A DNA stretch of 64,000 bases from positions 186,001 through 250,000 of the forward strand of contig CBDCVQ010000018.1 of assembly GCA_965223165.1 (NCBI GenBank), written 5' to 3'. The DNA is from JABDMH01 sp965223165. GTDB taxonomy: Bacteria > Bacteroidota > Bacteroidia > Chitinophagales > Saprospiraceae. Both the position numbers and the translations under genes were made by a program. Shown here in pieces: positions 34,349-44,300 of the stretch. The notes beneath the pieces are model-generated. The model was not told the DNA's origin. It did no database searches and worked only from the letters and a program-made list of their open reading frames with translations. Within the stretch, counting starts at the first letter, position 1, and each line of letters opens with the position of its first letter.

Positions 34349-34786
34349 CTATTTGCTTGACAAGCGAAAGGTACGCTTGGAATCTAGCTGAAAAACATAT
34401 AGCTCGGTTCGGAGGCGATTAGTAGAGTCCGCCACCATCTGCACTTCAATCGCCAAGTCAGACACCTTGCGACGCCAGAAGAAGACGTTTTGAAAAAGCT
34501 CCAAGTGATGTTCTCCCATTTCAGTAGTCACCTCAAAGGTATAAGCTGAGACTTTCCACTCCCCTTCATGGCAACGGTAAATATCCACCTTTCTATCCTC
34601 CTCGTAGAAGGTCATTTCCATGCCCCGGTCACAGTCATCGCCCAGCTGCGTGAAGGCAGAACCATCTTCATAGATCCACGATCGAGTCGAATCCAGGGTT
34701 AGCGAGTCCGTCAGCCGCACTGCCCTTTGGGTCCAGGCATCTTGGCAGACCATCATCAAGAACGTGAGCATCAAATATTTCATCAT
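34349..34786 (-). CDS. Secreted hypothetical protein
   Basis: 145 residues with a signal peptide (M-M-K-Y-L-M-L-T-F-L, cut near Thr-Gln) and a beta-rich body resembling lipocalin-like or copper-resistance-type small domains. No family recognised. Placed 2 bp upstream of the EAD11 gene in one operon and about 80 bp after the start of the phosphatase gene. Confidence 0.7.
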   Translation of the reverse strand: MMKYLMLTFLMMVCQDAWTQRAVRLTDSLTLDSTRSWIYEDGSAFTQLGDDCDRGMEMTFYEEDRKVDIYRCHEGEWKVSAYTFEVTTEMGEHHLELFQNVFFWRRKVSDLAIEVQMVADSTNRLRTELYVFQLDSKRTFRLSSK

Positions 34787-34865
34787 GGTTCTGTATTGAT
34801 TTGCGCTATCCGCCCATCTACCCTATGACGAGCGATCTCATCATCACCTTCATGAGGGCCTCTCA

Positions 34866-36746
34866 CTACCGCTCCTCTGTCAGCCAAAACTGATCCACCT
34901 CCTCCAGGGTGTCCGGATTGAGCACCTCCACCCACACACTTTTGCCATGTACGTGAAAGAAAACAAGCGCGTTTTGGGTGGTGAAATTACTGACGAAGGG
35001 AGTCCATGGCGTCTGCTCTTGGGCATAGTACGGAGCTCCTGCCGCCCCATTGTTGATCTGGTAAATGGTACGACTCAATTGGATCTTGGGGCTAAAGTAG
35101 GGCTCTGGGTAGATCTTGGTCTCCGGGGTCAGTCGAAGGCGGTTATAGTTGTGCTCGTCGCCCGTGAGCACCGCTCGAACCTTCTCGCTCTTGTTGACAA
35201 TGATGTCCAGGATCTGGTCTCGCCGCTCGATGATTCCCTTGTGCATGGGCTTGCCGGCCACATACGGGCGAAACTGATTATTGCCTCCATACCACATATC
35301 ATCCCGCACGTGGCCACCATTGGGAAAGCAAGGCGTATGCTGGGTAATGAAAATGTGGTCTACATTCGCATCCGCCTCCAGGGTTTGGATCGATTGCTCC
35401 AGCCACGCCAGTTGCTGATCCATGATGTAACCATGCATCCCCCCACTGGTCCGAGCCAAGAAGTGCGTGGTCGGCGCGTAGAAGTAGTCGGAGTTGAGCA
35501 CTACTACGGCGACGTTGTCGTGTATATAGTAGAAGACGTTCTCTTCGTACGAGGGGAAATCGGTGCGATTGGGATCGGGGTCGTAGTGCGCCCCATCTTC
35601 GCTGATCGGTCCATTGACAGGGTTCACAAAGTTTTGCGCAAAAATTGCCTCGGACGACTCTGTATCAAAGGGAAAGCGATCGACCATGTAGGTCGCTCGT
35701 GCAGCAGTATCGATAAAGGTCCGGACCAACGCCTCGTGGTTGCCCATACTGACGTAGACCGGAAAATAGTGGGCAAAGGGCTGAATCGCCCGCTTCCAGT
35801 TAGCGTACTGGAGATGCATGTCCTCCACGCTGGTCAGGTAGCCGTTGATGAGATCTCCGGAAAACTGGACGAAGGAGACACCTTGCTGTTTTGCCAAGGC
35901 CATGATCTTCTTCATGATGTAGGCATTGGCCCCATAAATGGCTCGTTCGCCTCCGCCCTGCCCACTGCGCGAATCACTGGCATAGGCAAAAGTAAAGGCC
36001 GAGCGCGTCCCCGGTCTAGGGGCAGTACGAAACTGATAACTGACGGCATTGTCCCCATATTCGATCGTATAGGTATAGAGACTGTCAGGTGTCAATCCAT
36101 TGATATGCACTTCGTGCTGCACCACATTTTGCGATTCCGTCGAGGTAAAGGGCCCGGCTGTCACGGTCGTTCGAACAGGCTGGTTGGTTGTAAATGAAAT
36201 GGTGGCCCCATTGGGCGTCAGTCGATTGACAAACGGCCCTTCCACAATCGTGTAATCCACTTCAAACGGACCCGTGCCTTTGAAACTGATGATCCCATCG
36301 TAGATGTAATCACCCTCACTGTCCACCACTCGATAGCCCAGCGTGCCTTTGCCGGCCTGCTCCCAGCCCACCATATCATAGGTGCCTCGCAGCAGACCTT
36401 TGATATTGATGTCTGCGATGCCATTTTCAATAGGCGACGGTCGTCGAAAGTAGACCGGCATCGGATGCTTCGTATCGCCGTAGGGGATAAATCCAAAATA
36501 GAGTGTCCCCTCAAAGCCTTCGCCAAAGTTGAAGACCAATCCCTCATTGGTCCCCTTGGGCGCACCCTGCATACGGGTCAAACCATATTCCGTCACGGCT
36601 TCTTCCTCTAGGACCACATTATCCCTAAATACTATTTGGAGCTTTCCTTTCTTCTTTTCAATGTTGGAATACACAGCGGGGATCTTCTGGGCCGATAGAC
36701 TACCGACACAACATATCGCTACGAAGCTCCATACGATGGATCGCAT
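34866..36746 (-). CDS. Secreted purple-acid-phosphatase-like metallophosphoesterase
   Basis: 626 residues. Signal peptide to about residue 19 (G-S-L-S-A-Q). An N-terminal beta region (20-165) precedes a fibronectin-III-like domain (about 165-245, ending Y-Q-F-R-T-A-P), as in purple acid phosphatases. The phosphoesterase domain has A-S-D-S-R, S-G-D-L-I-N-G, M-G-N-H-E, T-Q-H-T-P and T-G-D-E-H-N-Y. Probably a periplasmic or surface phosphatase. A second enzyme of the same superfamily is at 22823-24613 but with a different domain layout. Confidence 0.87.
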   Translation of the reverse strand: MRSIVWSFVAICCVGSLSAQKIPAVYSNIEKKKGKLQIVFRDNVVLEEEAVTEYGLTRMQGAPKGTNEGLVFNFGEGFEGTLYFGFIPYGDTKHPMPVYFRRPSPIENGIADINIKGLLRGTYDMVGWEQAGKGTLGYRVVDSEGDYIYDGIISFKGTGPFEVDYTIVEGPFVNRLTPNGATISFTTNQPVRTTVTAGPFTSTESQNVVQHEVHINGLTPDSLYTYTIEYGDNAVSYQFRTAPRPGTRSAFTFAYASDSRSGQGGGERAIYGANAYIMKKIMALAKQQGVSFVQFSGDLINGYLTSVEDMHLQYANWKRAIQPFAHYFPVYVSMGNHEALVRTFIDTAARATYMVDRFPFDTESSEAIFAQNFVNPVNGPISEDGAHYDPDPNRTDFPSYEENVFYYIHDNVAVVVLNSDYFYAPTTHFLARTSGGMHGYIMDQQLAWLEQSIQTLEADANVDHIFITQHTPCFPNGGHVRDDMWYGGNNQFRPYVAGKPMHKGIIERRDQILDIIVNKSEKVRAVLTGDEHNYNRLRLTPETKIYPEPYFSPKIQLSRTIYQINNGAAGAPYYAQEQTPWTPFVSNFTTQNALVFFHVHGKSVWVEVLNPDTLEEVDQFWLTEER

Positions 36747-36817
36747 ACTTCTATTTTTTAGCTCTTGAGAAGGGGCAAAATTACGTCAACTCAACGGCAG
36801 CCACTGCCAAATGGTTT

Positions 36818-38725
36818 TCACACCGCCTTCTTCTTGCTCTTTTTGATGCTCTCGACCACCTCCGGATTGAGCAAGGTGGATACGTCACCGAGGTTGCCTG
36901 TGTCTCCGGAAGCGATCTTGCGCAGAATGCGTCGCATGATCTTGCCCGACCGCGTCTTGGGCAGGCCCGGCACAATTTGGACCACGTCGGGCTTGGCGAT
37001 GGGACCAATGACGTCTCTCACAACGTCGTGCACTTCGTTCTTAAAGGCCTTGGCGTCTTTGACTTTCTCTGCGAGAATCACATAGGCGTAGATCCCTTGT
37101 CCCTTGATGTCATGTGGATATCCCACCACGGCAGATTCAATCACATTGCTGTGCTCATTAATGGCGTTTTCTACCTCTGCTGTGCCAATCCGGTGACCGG
37201 ATACATTGATGACATCGTCGACCCGACCGATGATCCGATAGGCGCCGTCCTTGTCCCTACGAGCACCGTCTCCGGTGAAATATTTCCCGGCAAAAGCAGA
37301 AAAATACACCTGGCGACAACGCTCGTGATCCCCGTACGTGGTACGAATCATGGACGGCCAGGGAAATTTGATGCACAGCAAGCCTTCGGCCTCCTTCTTT
37401 CGAATTTCCTTGCCCTCAGCAGTGACCAGACAGGGCTGGATGCCTGGCATAGGCAGCATGGCGTAGCACGGCTTCAGCGGATGCAGACCGGGCAGCGGCG
37501 AGATCAGTATGCCCCCGGTTTCGGTTTGCCACCAAGTGTCAACAATGGGTGCCTCACCCTTGCCCACCTTCTCATTATACCAGTTCCAGGCCTCGACATT
37601 GATGGGCTCTCCGACGGTACCCAGCAGTTTGAGGGAAGACAAATCGTACTGCGAAGGCCAATGATCCCCCTGCGCCATCAGCGCCCGAATGGCGGTGGGA
37701 GCGGTGTAAAACTGGTTGACGCGATGCTTCTCTACGACATGCCAGAAGCGGCCCGCATCCGGATAGGTCGGTACCCCTTCAAACATCATGGTCGTGGCCC
37801 CTGCGAGAAGGGGTCCGTATATGATGTAGCTATGTCCGGTGATCCAGCCAATGTCGGCCGTACACCAGTACACGTCGCCCTTCTGATACTGAAAGACATT
37901 TTTGAACGTGAAGGCCGTATACACCATATAGCCGCCACAGGTATGCACCACGCCCTTGGGCTTGCCGGTGGAACCGGAGGTGTAAAGAATAAACAGCATA
38001 TCCTCGGAGTCCATCTCAACTGCGGGACATGTTTTCCGACGCCGATGCACCTCATCGTGCCACCACTTATCTCTGCCTTTTTTCATCTTCACCGGGCCTC
38101 CCGTGTTTTGGTGCACCAGTACTGTCTCCACACTTCGGCAGCGTTGTTTCAGGGCGTCATCTACCACTTGTTTGACCGGTATGTTTTTGGCACCCCGCGA
38201 GTTGTAGTCGGAGCAGATGACCATCTTGCACGTCGCATCCTTGATCCGATCAGCCAGGGCCTTGGCGGAGAACCCCGCAAATACCACGGAGTGCACCGCA
38301 CCGATCCGGGCGCACGCGAGCACCCCAATCGTCAACTCCGGCACCATGGGCATATAGAAGCATACCCGGTCTCCTTTTTTGATTCCATTGGCCTTCAGTG
38401 CATTGGCACACTGGCAGACAGCCTCGTACAGTTCACGGTACGTGTAGGTCTCATAGCGGCGACTTGGATCATTGGGCTCCCAGATCAGCGCCGTTTGATT
38501 ACCCCGCCGTTTGAGATGTCGGTCCAGGCAATTTTCAGTAATATTCAGTGTACCTCCCACAAACCACTTGATGCTGGGCTCCTCAAAATTCCACGCTAAT
38601 ACCTCGTCCCATTTCTTTCTCCATTGAAAGGTCCGGGCCTGTGCCACCCAAAACTTTTCCGGCTTCTGCACACTTTCACGATATACTTGCTTGTATTGGG
38701 AGAAGGATTTGATTTGTAAGGTCAT
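36818..38725 (-). CDS. acs: Acetyl-CoA synthetase (AMP-forming)
   Basis: It activates acetate to acetyl-CoA using ATP. 635 residues, normal length. Motifs: P-loop-like Y-T-S-G-S-T-G-K-P-K-G (about 245), W-W-Q-T-E-T-G-G (A4-type), Y-F-T-G-D-G-A-R-R-D, the hinge G-R-V-D-D-V-I-N-V-S-G-H-R, and the C-terminal K-T-R-S-G-K-I-M-R-R with the lysine that is acetylated in the family. Monocistronic. A long antisense frame covers it but has no protein features. Confidence 0.97.
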   Translation of the reverse strand: MTLQIKSFSQYKQVYRESVQKPEKFWVAQARTFQWRKKWDEVLAWNFEEPSIKWFVGGTLNITENCLDRHLKRRGNQTALIWEPNDPSRRYETYTYRELYEAVCQCANALKANGIKKGDRVCFYMPMVPELTIGVLACARIGAVHSVVFAGFSAKALADRIKDATCKMVICSDYNSRGAKNIPVKQVVDDALKQRCRSVETVLVHQNTGGPVKMKKGRDKWWHDEVHRRRKTCPAVEMDSEDMLFILYTSGSTGKPKGVVHTCGGYMVYTAFTFKNVFQYQKGDVYWCTADIGWITGHSYIIYGPLLAGATTMMFEGVPTYPDAGRFWHVVEKHRVNQFYTAPTAIRALMAQGDHWPSQYDLSSLKLLGTVGEPINVEAWNWYNEKVGKGEAPIVDTWWQTETGGILISPLPGLHPLKPCYAMLPMPGIQPCLVTAEGKEIRKKEAEGLLCIKFPWPSMIRTTYGDHERCRQVYFSAFAGKYFTGDGARRDKDGAYRIIGRVDDVINVSGHRIGTAEVENAINEHSNVIESAVVGYPHDIKGQGIYAYVILAEKVKDAKAFKNEVHDVVRDVIGPIAKPDVVQIVPGLPKTRSGKIMRRILRKIASGDTGNLGDVSTLLNPEVVESIKKSKKKAV

Positions 38726-38850
38726 AATGCTGATTGGTTGAAAAGAGGATTCAATGTATCATTTATTTATGAAAATCGGGCTGCCCGACTCCTCGCCGAA
38801 AATGCCCGCCTGATCGTCGTCACTGCTTCAGCCGTTGATCGGCCATTGCG

Positions 38851-40089
38851 CTACCGCCCTGATTCATGTTTTCTCTGGTGCCCCATCTTTCGACCGGGCG
38901 TAAGGGCAGGTATGGGGTCATCCAACTGATCCGTCGAGAGGGTCGCCTCTTCGTAACTAAAATCAGGCTGCCCCGCGTCGACCCAGGCCGTATACCAGGC
39001 ACTACCGATGGCCCTGATCGCAGCCCGCATCCGTCGCTCCACCTGTCCGGATAAGGCTTGGTGATACGCCTCGGCATAGGCGCGACATTGGGTCCGTACG
39101 GTGAGGTCCAGCCGCTCCTCAAAGCAATACTGGGCATCGGACGGGTAGGTCTGACTCAATCTTTTCTCGATGTGCAGGACGCTATCCACGTACGTGTGAC
39201 TAGTCAGCACAATGTCCCAATAGTAGGACACGGGGTCCGCAATGTACTTGGCCTTACCCACAAAGAAATCGTATTGCTCTTCGGCAAAAAGTTCCGGGAT
39301 CCGGCTTTCCCAAAATGCGTGAATACCCAACTGGTCGGTGAGCTGCCCATTGTAATTTTCCGTGGTATGGAGTGGCACGTGCGCATCTCCGATGTAATGA
39401 CCCAGGTCGGCTGACAGGCGCAAGATGGCAGGCACATTTTTGCCTATGAATGCACGCGTCAGTTGACGTTGCGTCTGCACCAGATGGTACGGCAATACGC
39501 CATGGCCGGACAAGCTGTCCATCACCCAAATATCCTCACAAGGCAAGTCGGGCGGCAGGGATAAATGGGCTATGACTGAGTCGCAATCCAGCCTCCACGG
39601 ATCATCGTAGTACTTTGGCATCACGTACTTGCGGAAAACATTCCCGAAGTCCGAGGAGCAGACCGGATGAGTCCCGCCATTTATGACCAGATGGCACGTA
39701 TCTGCCCTCCACCAATCCATCGCCCAGCCCTCCAAAAAAGTAGTATCTCCCTGGCTCTCCACCCACGCCAACGCCGTGTGCTGCATCAGCGCATCGGTCC
39801 AGTCCCGCGGCAAGTCCGGAAACGGATACGTGCCCCAACGCTCGAGATCAATATAATGCCGGACCGCCTCGAAGGGCGTGGCATACCGGCGTTTGTCCGG
39901 ATCGACGGCATGCTCCGCCAGATAGTCAATGTTGGGCTTGTACAACATCATCATCTCTGGCGGCAGGGTAAACACCGCCATGCGATTGATCAACCGATGG
40001 GCGTAAAATCCCCAATCCTGGGCCGGTGCCATAGCGCAGAGCAGGAAGATGGTGAGACACCAGGGGCGGATACGGGGTGGGCTGGTCAT
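38851..40089 (-). CDS. Secreted zinc-dependent phospholipase C / S1-P1 nuclease-fold protein
   Basis: 412 residues. Signal peptide, mature protein starting near Gln-Asp-Trp-Gly-Phe. The N-terminal W-G-F-Y-A-H-R-x-I-N (Trp and His are metal ligands in this fold), H-A-V-D-P-D-K-R-R and L-G-H-Y-I-G-D-A-H-V-P-L-H match a Bacteroidota group annotated as zinc-dependent phospholipase C; the fold is shared with S1/P1 nucleases. Whether the substrate is a lipid or nucleic acid is unknown. Confidence 0.83.
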   Translation of the reverse strand: MTSPPRIRPWCLTIFLLCAMAPAQDWGFYAHRLINRMAVFTLPPEMMMLYKPNIDYLAEHAVDPDKRRYATPFEAVRHYIDLERWGTYPFPDLPRDWTDALMQHTALAWVESQGDTTFLEGWAMDWWRADTCHLVINGGTHPVCSSDFGNVFRKYVMPKYYDDPWRLDCDSVIAHLSLPPDLPCEDIWVMDSLSGHGVLPYHLVQTQRQLTRAFIGKNVPAILRLSADLGHYIGDAHVPLHTTENYNGQLTDQLGIHAFWESRIPELFAEEQYDFFVGKAKYIADPVSYYWDIVLTSHTYVDSVLHIEKRLSQTYPSDAQYCFEERLDLTVRTQCRAYAEAYHQALSGQVERRMRAAIRAIGSAWYTAWVDAGQPDFSYEEATLSTDQLDDPIPALTPGRKMGHQRKHESGR

Positions 40090-40145
40090 GATGGCTGTGG
40101 CAAGATAGGGAAGTCTGGGGGGAGTGCGTAGGAGTGAGCTTGAGT

Positions 40146-40820
40146 TCGGAGTGACTAAGAGTGACCTAGGAGTGCCTAGAGTGAGCTAAAGTTTGTGTCG
40201 AGCTCGCGACCAAGCAATATCTCCGATTGGGAGCTCGTAATGCTCCTTAGCCTTAGCCTTAGCCTTAGCCTTAGCCTCAGCCTTAGCCTCAGCCTTAGCC
40301 TCAGCCTTTGCCCTAGCCTTGACCTAGCAGCCCAAGTGACTAAAAGTGACCTAGGAATGCCTTAGCCTTAGCTAAAGTTTGTGTCGAGCTCGCGACCAAG
40401 CAATATCTCCGATTGGGAGCTCGCCATACACCTTAGCCTTAGCCTCAGCCTCAGCCTCAGCCTCAGCCTCAGCCTCCGCCTTGACCTAGCAGCCCAAGTG
40501 ACTAAGAGTGACCTAGGAGTGCCTAGAGTGAGCTAAAGTTTGTGTCGAGCTCGCGAGCAGTGGCACCCACCTCTTATACGCCTTATTATCAATCTTTTAC
40601 GAGACATTCGGCGTTCCCTTCAGTAGAAGAAATCTCACCGGTCGAGAGCTCGTCATACTCCTCAGCCTCACCCTTAGCCTCAGCCTTAGCCTCAGCCTTA
40701 GCCTCAGCCCTAGCCTTGACCTAGCAGCCCGAGTGACTAAAAGTGACCTAGGAATGCCTTAGCCTTTGCCTTTGCCCTAGCCTCAGCCTCAGCCTTAGCC
40801 TTAGCCTCAGCCTGAAACCA
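40146..40820. repeat. Compound repeat: GCCTTA/GCCTCA hexamers in larger tandem units
   Basis: Four higher-order units. Each has AGTGACTAA-AGTGACCTAGGA-TGCCT, then (in three) GAGCTAAAGTTTGTGTCGAGCTCGCG, then a run of GCCTTA/GCCTCA hexamers, ending TTGACCTAGCAGCCC. The third unit carries an extra about 100 bp with different sequence (40556-40650). On the minus strand the hexamers read TAAGGC/TGAGGC. Lies between the phospholipase-like gene and the 3' end of the gld operon; 40821-40895 shows nothing. Confidence 0.9.
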
Positions 40821-40895
40821 TACGCACCAAAATTATTCAGCTAAAGAAAAAATGCCACCGACGAGAGCTAGCCTCACGCCTCCACCTTTTCCCAA

Positions 40896-41861
40896 CTACT
40901 TAAAATAACCCAGCCCGAGGAATAGCTTTTCGAAGACGCGATGTTGGACTAGGTAGAGGGTGCCATCGGAGGTTAAAACGTGATAGCGCTGGATCTTGGC
41001 GATGGTGGGACTGCGGTCGTCTAGCTGGATGGGATAGAACGAAGCCGACTGGGCCGTGCCATCCTTTTGTTGCAGGCTGATGGTGACGAAGGGGGTCCGC
41101 TCAGCCAAGGAGGCGACGAGCGGTGCATCCTCAACGATGGACTCGGCACCCACCCGTTGGTAGGCCGTCAGATAGGCCTCGGCGCTGCCGGCTCGTGGCG
41201 ACAGCGGTAGGGCCTGCGCTGCCAATCCCCGCACTTCAAAATCACCATCTTGGTAATGCAGGACAAAGGAGTTTTCTGACTGATTGGGGTACTTGACCGT
41301 GATCGAAGCCACCTCGTCTACACCCACGGAAAATACAGTGCGGTCACGCCAATCGATGGGAGGAATATCGTACCGTACCCGCAGCGAGCCCTCCCAACCG
41401 GTGATCCCAGCCACGGCTGGCTTGCGCGTTTCACCCAACATGATGTAGGTACCCCGCTCATCCGGCGTCGATCCTCCAATGGTGTACTCTTTTAGCAACT
41501 CCTCCTGCCGGTCGTAGATTTGGACCCGGATACCGTCCGAGAGCAGATTGGCCATCATGTGGGGTAAAGCCTTGGGTCGGGGAATAAACTGTAATTCGAT
41601 TCGGGAGATGGCGTCCAGCAGATTCGCCATGGCATCGGGCCGTACCGGGTGCTGATCGTTGAACAGCCAGGCGGATCCGTCTCGCCGTAGTCGCACCTCC
41701 GGTCGACCATCTCGATAGGACATCACCACGTAACCGATTTGCCCCACGTCTGCCACCGCGTATCGATAGTCCGCCGATAAGTCTGTCTTCCCGTGCCGCG
41801 AACCCAGATAAATGACCAGGCCCAGCAACAGCATCAGCAGCAGTATGATCCATCTCCTCAT
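40896..41861 (-). CDS. DUF4340-type membrane-anchored protein
   Basis: 321 residues: one N-terminal transmembrane helix (I-I-L-L-L-M-L-L-L-G-L-V-I-Y-L), then a large extracytoplasmic beta-rich part with D-W-R-D-R-T-V-F-S, the landmark of DUF4340 proteins. Such proteins regularly follow GldG-type ABC components and are thought to be part of the transporter. The start overlaps the end of gldG by four bases. Last gene of the eight-gene operon. Confidence 0.8.
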   Translation of the reverse strand: MRRWIILLLMLLLGLVIYLGSRHGKTDLSADYRYAVADVGQIGYVVMSYRDGRPEVRLRRDGSAWLFNDQHPVRPDAMANLLDAISRIELQFIPRPKALPHMMANLLSDGIRVQIYDRQEELLKEYTIGGSTPDERGTYIMLGETRKPAVAGITGWEGSLRVRYDIPPIDWRDRTVFSVGVDEVASITVKYPNQSENSFVLHYQDGDFEVRGLAAQALPLSPRAGSAEAYLTAYQRVGAESIVEDAPLVASLAERTPFVTISLQQKDGTAQSASFYPIQLDDRSPTIAKIQRYHVLTSDGTLYLVQHRVFEKLFLGLGYFK

Positions 41862-43558
41862 GCGGCCGGCCTTCCGTACTTACGTCGTCTGCGCAATTGA
41901 AATATCCAGCCAAACAGTACCAACAACAGGAGCGGCAGAGCGACATTCAACAACTGCCATTGCACCCTTTCACGAGCGATCCTGGGCTTGTCCAACAATC
42001 GCAATCGGATATTCTTTGATCGAGCCTCCATCAGTCCATCCTGGTCCAGCATGTATTCGATGGCATTGGTGAGAAAGTTCTTATTGGCAAAGGTGTATTG
42101 CAAATATTGGTTGTAGCCTACGTCGCTGACATCCCCGCTGATTGGATCGACCAAATTCTTGGCAATATCTCCGTCGGCCACCACCAAGATCTTGGACGGA
42201 TCTCCTTCGGGTCGAAATGCACTGCCGATCTGCTCCAGCGCTCGGCGAAAATCTGCCGGCACCCGATTGGCATAGACCGATGGAAATGCTCCTTCTAGCA
42301 GTAAGGCCAGCGTCTGGCTTGGGCCGGTAAATTGGGCATCATCCAGATCTCGCACCATGTCAAAGTCCAGAAGCACCGGGCTGACTTGCATGCGACTATA
42401 GCGCGATGACATAAGGAGGGGCGTCTTTTTGATCAGCGTCTTGGTCTTTACCGTGTCTATGCTAGCGGGAAACTGCAGATTTATCCGGTCCAAACTCTTG
42501 GTGATGGGATGGTCTGGTACTCCCGCAGCAATCACATGATACGGCCACGGAAATAACTCAAAACCACTTTTGCCCCCACCCCGGTCGACGGCTAGTGGAA
42601 TTTGTGAGCACTCCAGATCCAAGACGAGATTGGGCAATACTCGACAGCCATATCGAAAGAGCATTTCGTCCAGTCCCAATGCTCGTTTGTGCGGTACATA
42701 CTGACCATGGCGTCGGATAGAATCTAGATTGACCACCAGCGGGTCCAATAAGAATACTAGCCGACCTCCATTCATCAAATATTGATCGAGTACAAACAAA
42801 GGCTTCTCGCCAAAGGGCTCGGTGGGCTTGGCCACGATCAGCAGGTCTATCTCCGGTGGTATCTGATAAACGCTGTCCAGGTCAATGGAGGCCGTCTGAT
42901 AAAAAGCACGAAGATTGCCTGCGAGCGAGGCCGTCTGTTGCGCGGTCAGCTCACCGTGGCCCGTGGAAAAGAGCACGGTGGGTTTTTGCTCCGCGCGCAA
43001 TTTGGCAATGGCATTGGCAAATTTGTATTCCAATAATCCGATGGAATTATTCAGCGTGACCTCGGCGGGAACGCCACGAGTTTCTCGCTCCAAGAGATTA
43101 ATCGCTACCTGACGATCCCCGTAATTAAAAATGGCATACGGGTAGATCTGGCGGCGGCTCTGCCCCTCCGCATCTTTGACCGTCAGCTCGGTTGGCACCA
43201 TCCCCACCCCTGCCCAATATTCCAGGCGTTCTCTCACCTCCTCGGCGCTGCCGTGCATCGGATCCTCAAAACGATAGGTCACCATCGGACTGTTCTTGCG
43301 AAATTGTCGAAGGGTCTCTTGCGCTGCCGTCTGCAGTCGTTTAAATCCAGCTGCCGGAAAGTCTCCCGCCAACAGCACCTGTATGAAAATGGGAGCGTCC
43401 AGCTCTGCCAGCAACTGCTCAGTCGCATCCGTCATGGTAAATCTCTTCTCCTCCGTCAGGTCAATCTTGGTGTGATAGTAGCCCGCCGCCATATTGACCA
43501 GGACTACGAGCGCAAGGGCTACCGCCAGCGGATAATATTTTTGCCACTGGCCGATCAT
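41858..43558 (-). CDS. gldG: Gliding motility ABC transporter component GldG
   Basis: 566 residues. An N-terminal membrane helix (about 10-25), a large periplasmic region with K-I-D-L-T-E-E-K-R-F-T-M (typical start of GldG) and V-L-F-S-T-G-H-G-E-L, and a C-terminal transmembrane helix (L-P-L-L-L-L-V-L-F-G-W) followed by R-R-R-R-K. GldA, GldF and GldG form an ABC transporter associated with gliding in Flavobacterium. Overlaps gldF by four bases upstream and the DUF4340 gene by four bases downstream. Confidence 0.93.
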   Translation of the reverse strand: MIGQWQKYYPLAVALALVVLVNMAAGYYHTKIDLTEEKRFTMTDATEQLLAELDAPIFIQVLLAGDFPAAGFKRLQTAAQETLRQFRKNSPMVTYRFEDPMHGSAEEVRERLEYWAGVGMVPTELTVKDAEGQSRRQIYPYAIFNYGDRQVAINLLERETRGVPAEVTLNNSIGLLEYKFANAIAKLRAEQKPTVLFSTGHGELTAQQTASLAGNLRAFYQTASIDLDSVYQIPPEIDLLIVAKPTEPFGEKPLFVLDQYLMNGGRLVFLLDPLVVNLDSIRRHGQYVPHKRALGLDEMLFRYGCRVLPNLVLDLECSQIPLAVDRGGGKSGFELFPWPYHVIAAGVPDHPITKSLDRINLQFPASIDTVKTKTLIKKTPLLMSSRYSRMQVSPVLLDFDMVRDLDDAQFTGPSQTLALLLEGAFPSVYANRVPADFRRALEQIGSAFRPEGDPSKILVVADGDIAKNLVDPISGDVSDVGYNQYLQYTFANKNFLTNAIEYMLDQDGLMEARSKNIRLRLLDKPRIARERVQWQLLNVALPLLLLVLFGWIFQLRRRRKYGRPAA

Positions 43559-44298
43559 GCGCTACCCTGATTTTTTTGTTGCAAGAGCTGATGATACGTG
43601 AGGTAAAGAAAGAAGACCACCATGCTCATAAAATAAACGACGTCCCGGCTATCAACGGCGCCTCGGCTGATCGACCGATAGTGATAATCGATACCCATCT
43701 TTTGAAGCACATGGTCTGCCCTACCGACAAATACGGACATGCTACTCACAAATTGGAATCCCCAATACGCGAGAAAACACAATAGGGCGGCCACCAAAAA
43801 GGCCACAATCTGATTATCACTAATCACCGAGGCCATCAGGCTGATCGAAATAAAAATGGCCGAGAGAAAGAATAATCCGATGTAGGACCCCACTACCTCT
43901 CCGGAGTCTATATTTCCTTGTGGAGATCCCAATTGCCAAACCGAGTAATAATAAATGACGGTGGGGATCAATGCTACAAAAACCAGAAATAAGGCACTGA
44001 AGAATTTGGCCAATACAATATCCCACTCGCCCACGGGCTTGGTAAATAAGGTTTCGATCGTGCCCATCTGTCTCTCCTCCGAAAACGACCGCATACACAC
44101 CGCCGGAATCAAAAACAGAAAGATCATCGGTGCCACGGTAAACAGCTGGTCCAATGTGGCATAATTGTAATTGAGAATACTGTAATCCTCAAAAACCCAC
44201 ATGATCAACCCGAGCAAGGTGAGAAATACGCCAACCACCACATAACCCGTGAGTGAGTTAAAAAACACCTGTACTTCTTTTCTAAATATGGCCCACAT
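43555..44298 (-). CDS. gldF: Gliding motility ABC transporter permease GldF
   Basis: 247 residues with about six transmembrane segments; ABC-2-type permease. M-R-S-F-S-E-E-R-Q-M-G-T-I-E-T-L-F-T-K-P is the typical cytoplasmic loop of this family. Starts 2 bp after gldA and overlaps gldG. Works with GldA (ATPase) and GldG. Confidence 0.94.
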   Translation of the reverse strand: MWAIFRKEVQVFFNSLTGYVVVGVFLTLLGLIMWVFEDYSILNYNYATLDQLFTVAPMIFLFLIPAVCMRSFSEERQMGTIETLFTKPVGEWDIVLAKFFSALFLVFVALIPTVIYYYSVWQLGSPQGNIDSGEVVGSYIGLFFLSAIFISISLMASVISDNQIVAFLVAALLCFLAYWGFQFVSSMSVFVGRADHVLQKMGIDYHYRSISRGAVDSRDVVYFMSMVVFFLYLTYHQLLQQKNQGSA

Positions 44299-44300
44299 AA

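Noticed and set aside
34947..36197. 416-residue plus-strand frame
   Set aside because: Antisense of the purple-acid-phosphatase-like gene; no start context or motif.
36977..38599. 540-residue plus-strand frame
   Set aside because: It is the antisense of acs, an unmistakable gene; its composition (many His, Arg, Gly) is that of a shadow frame and no domain is seen.
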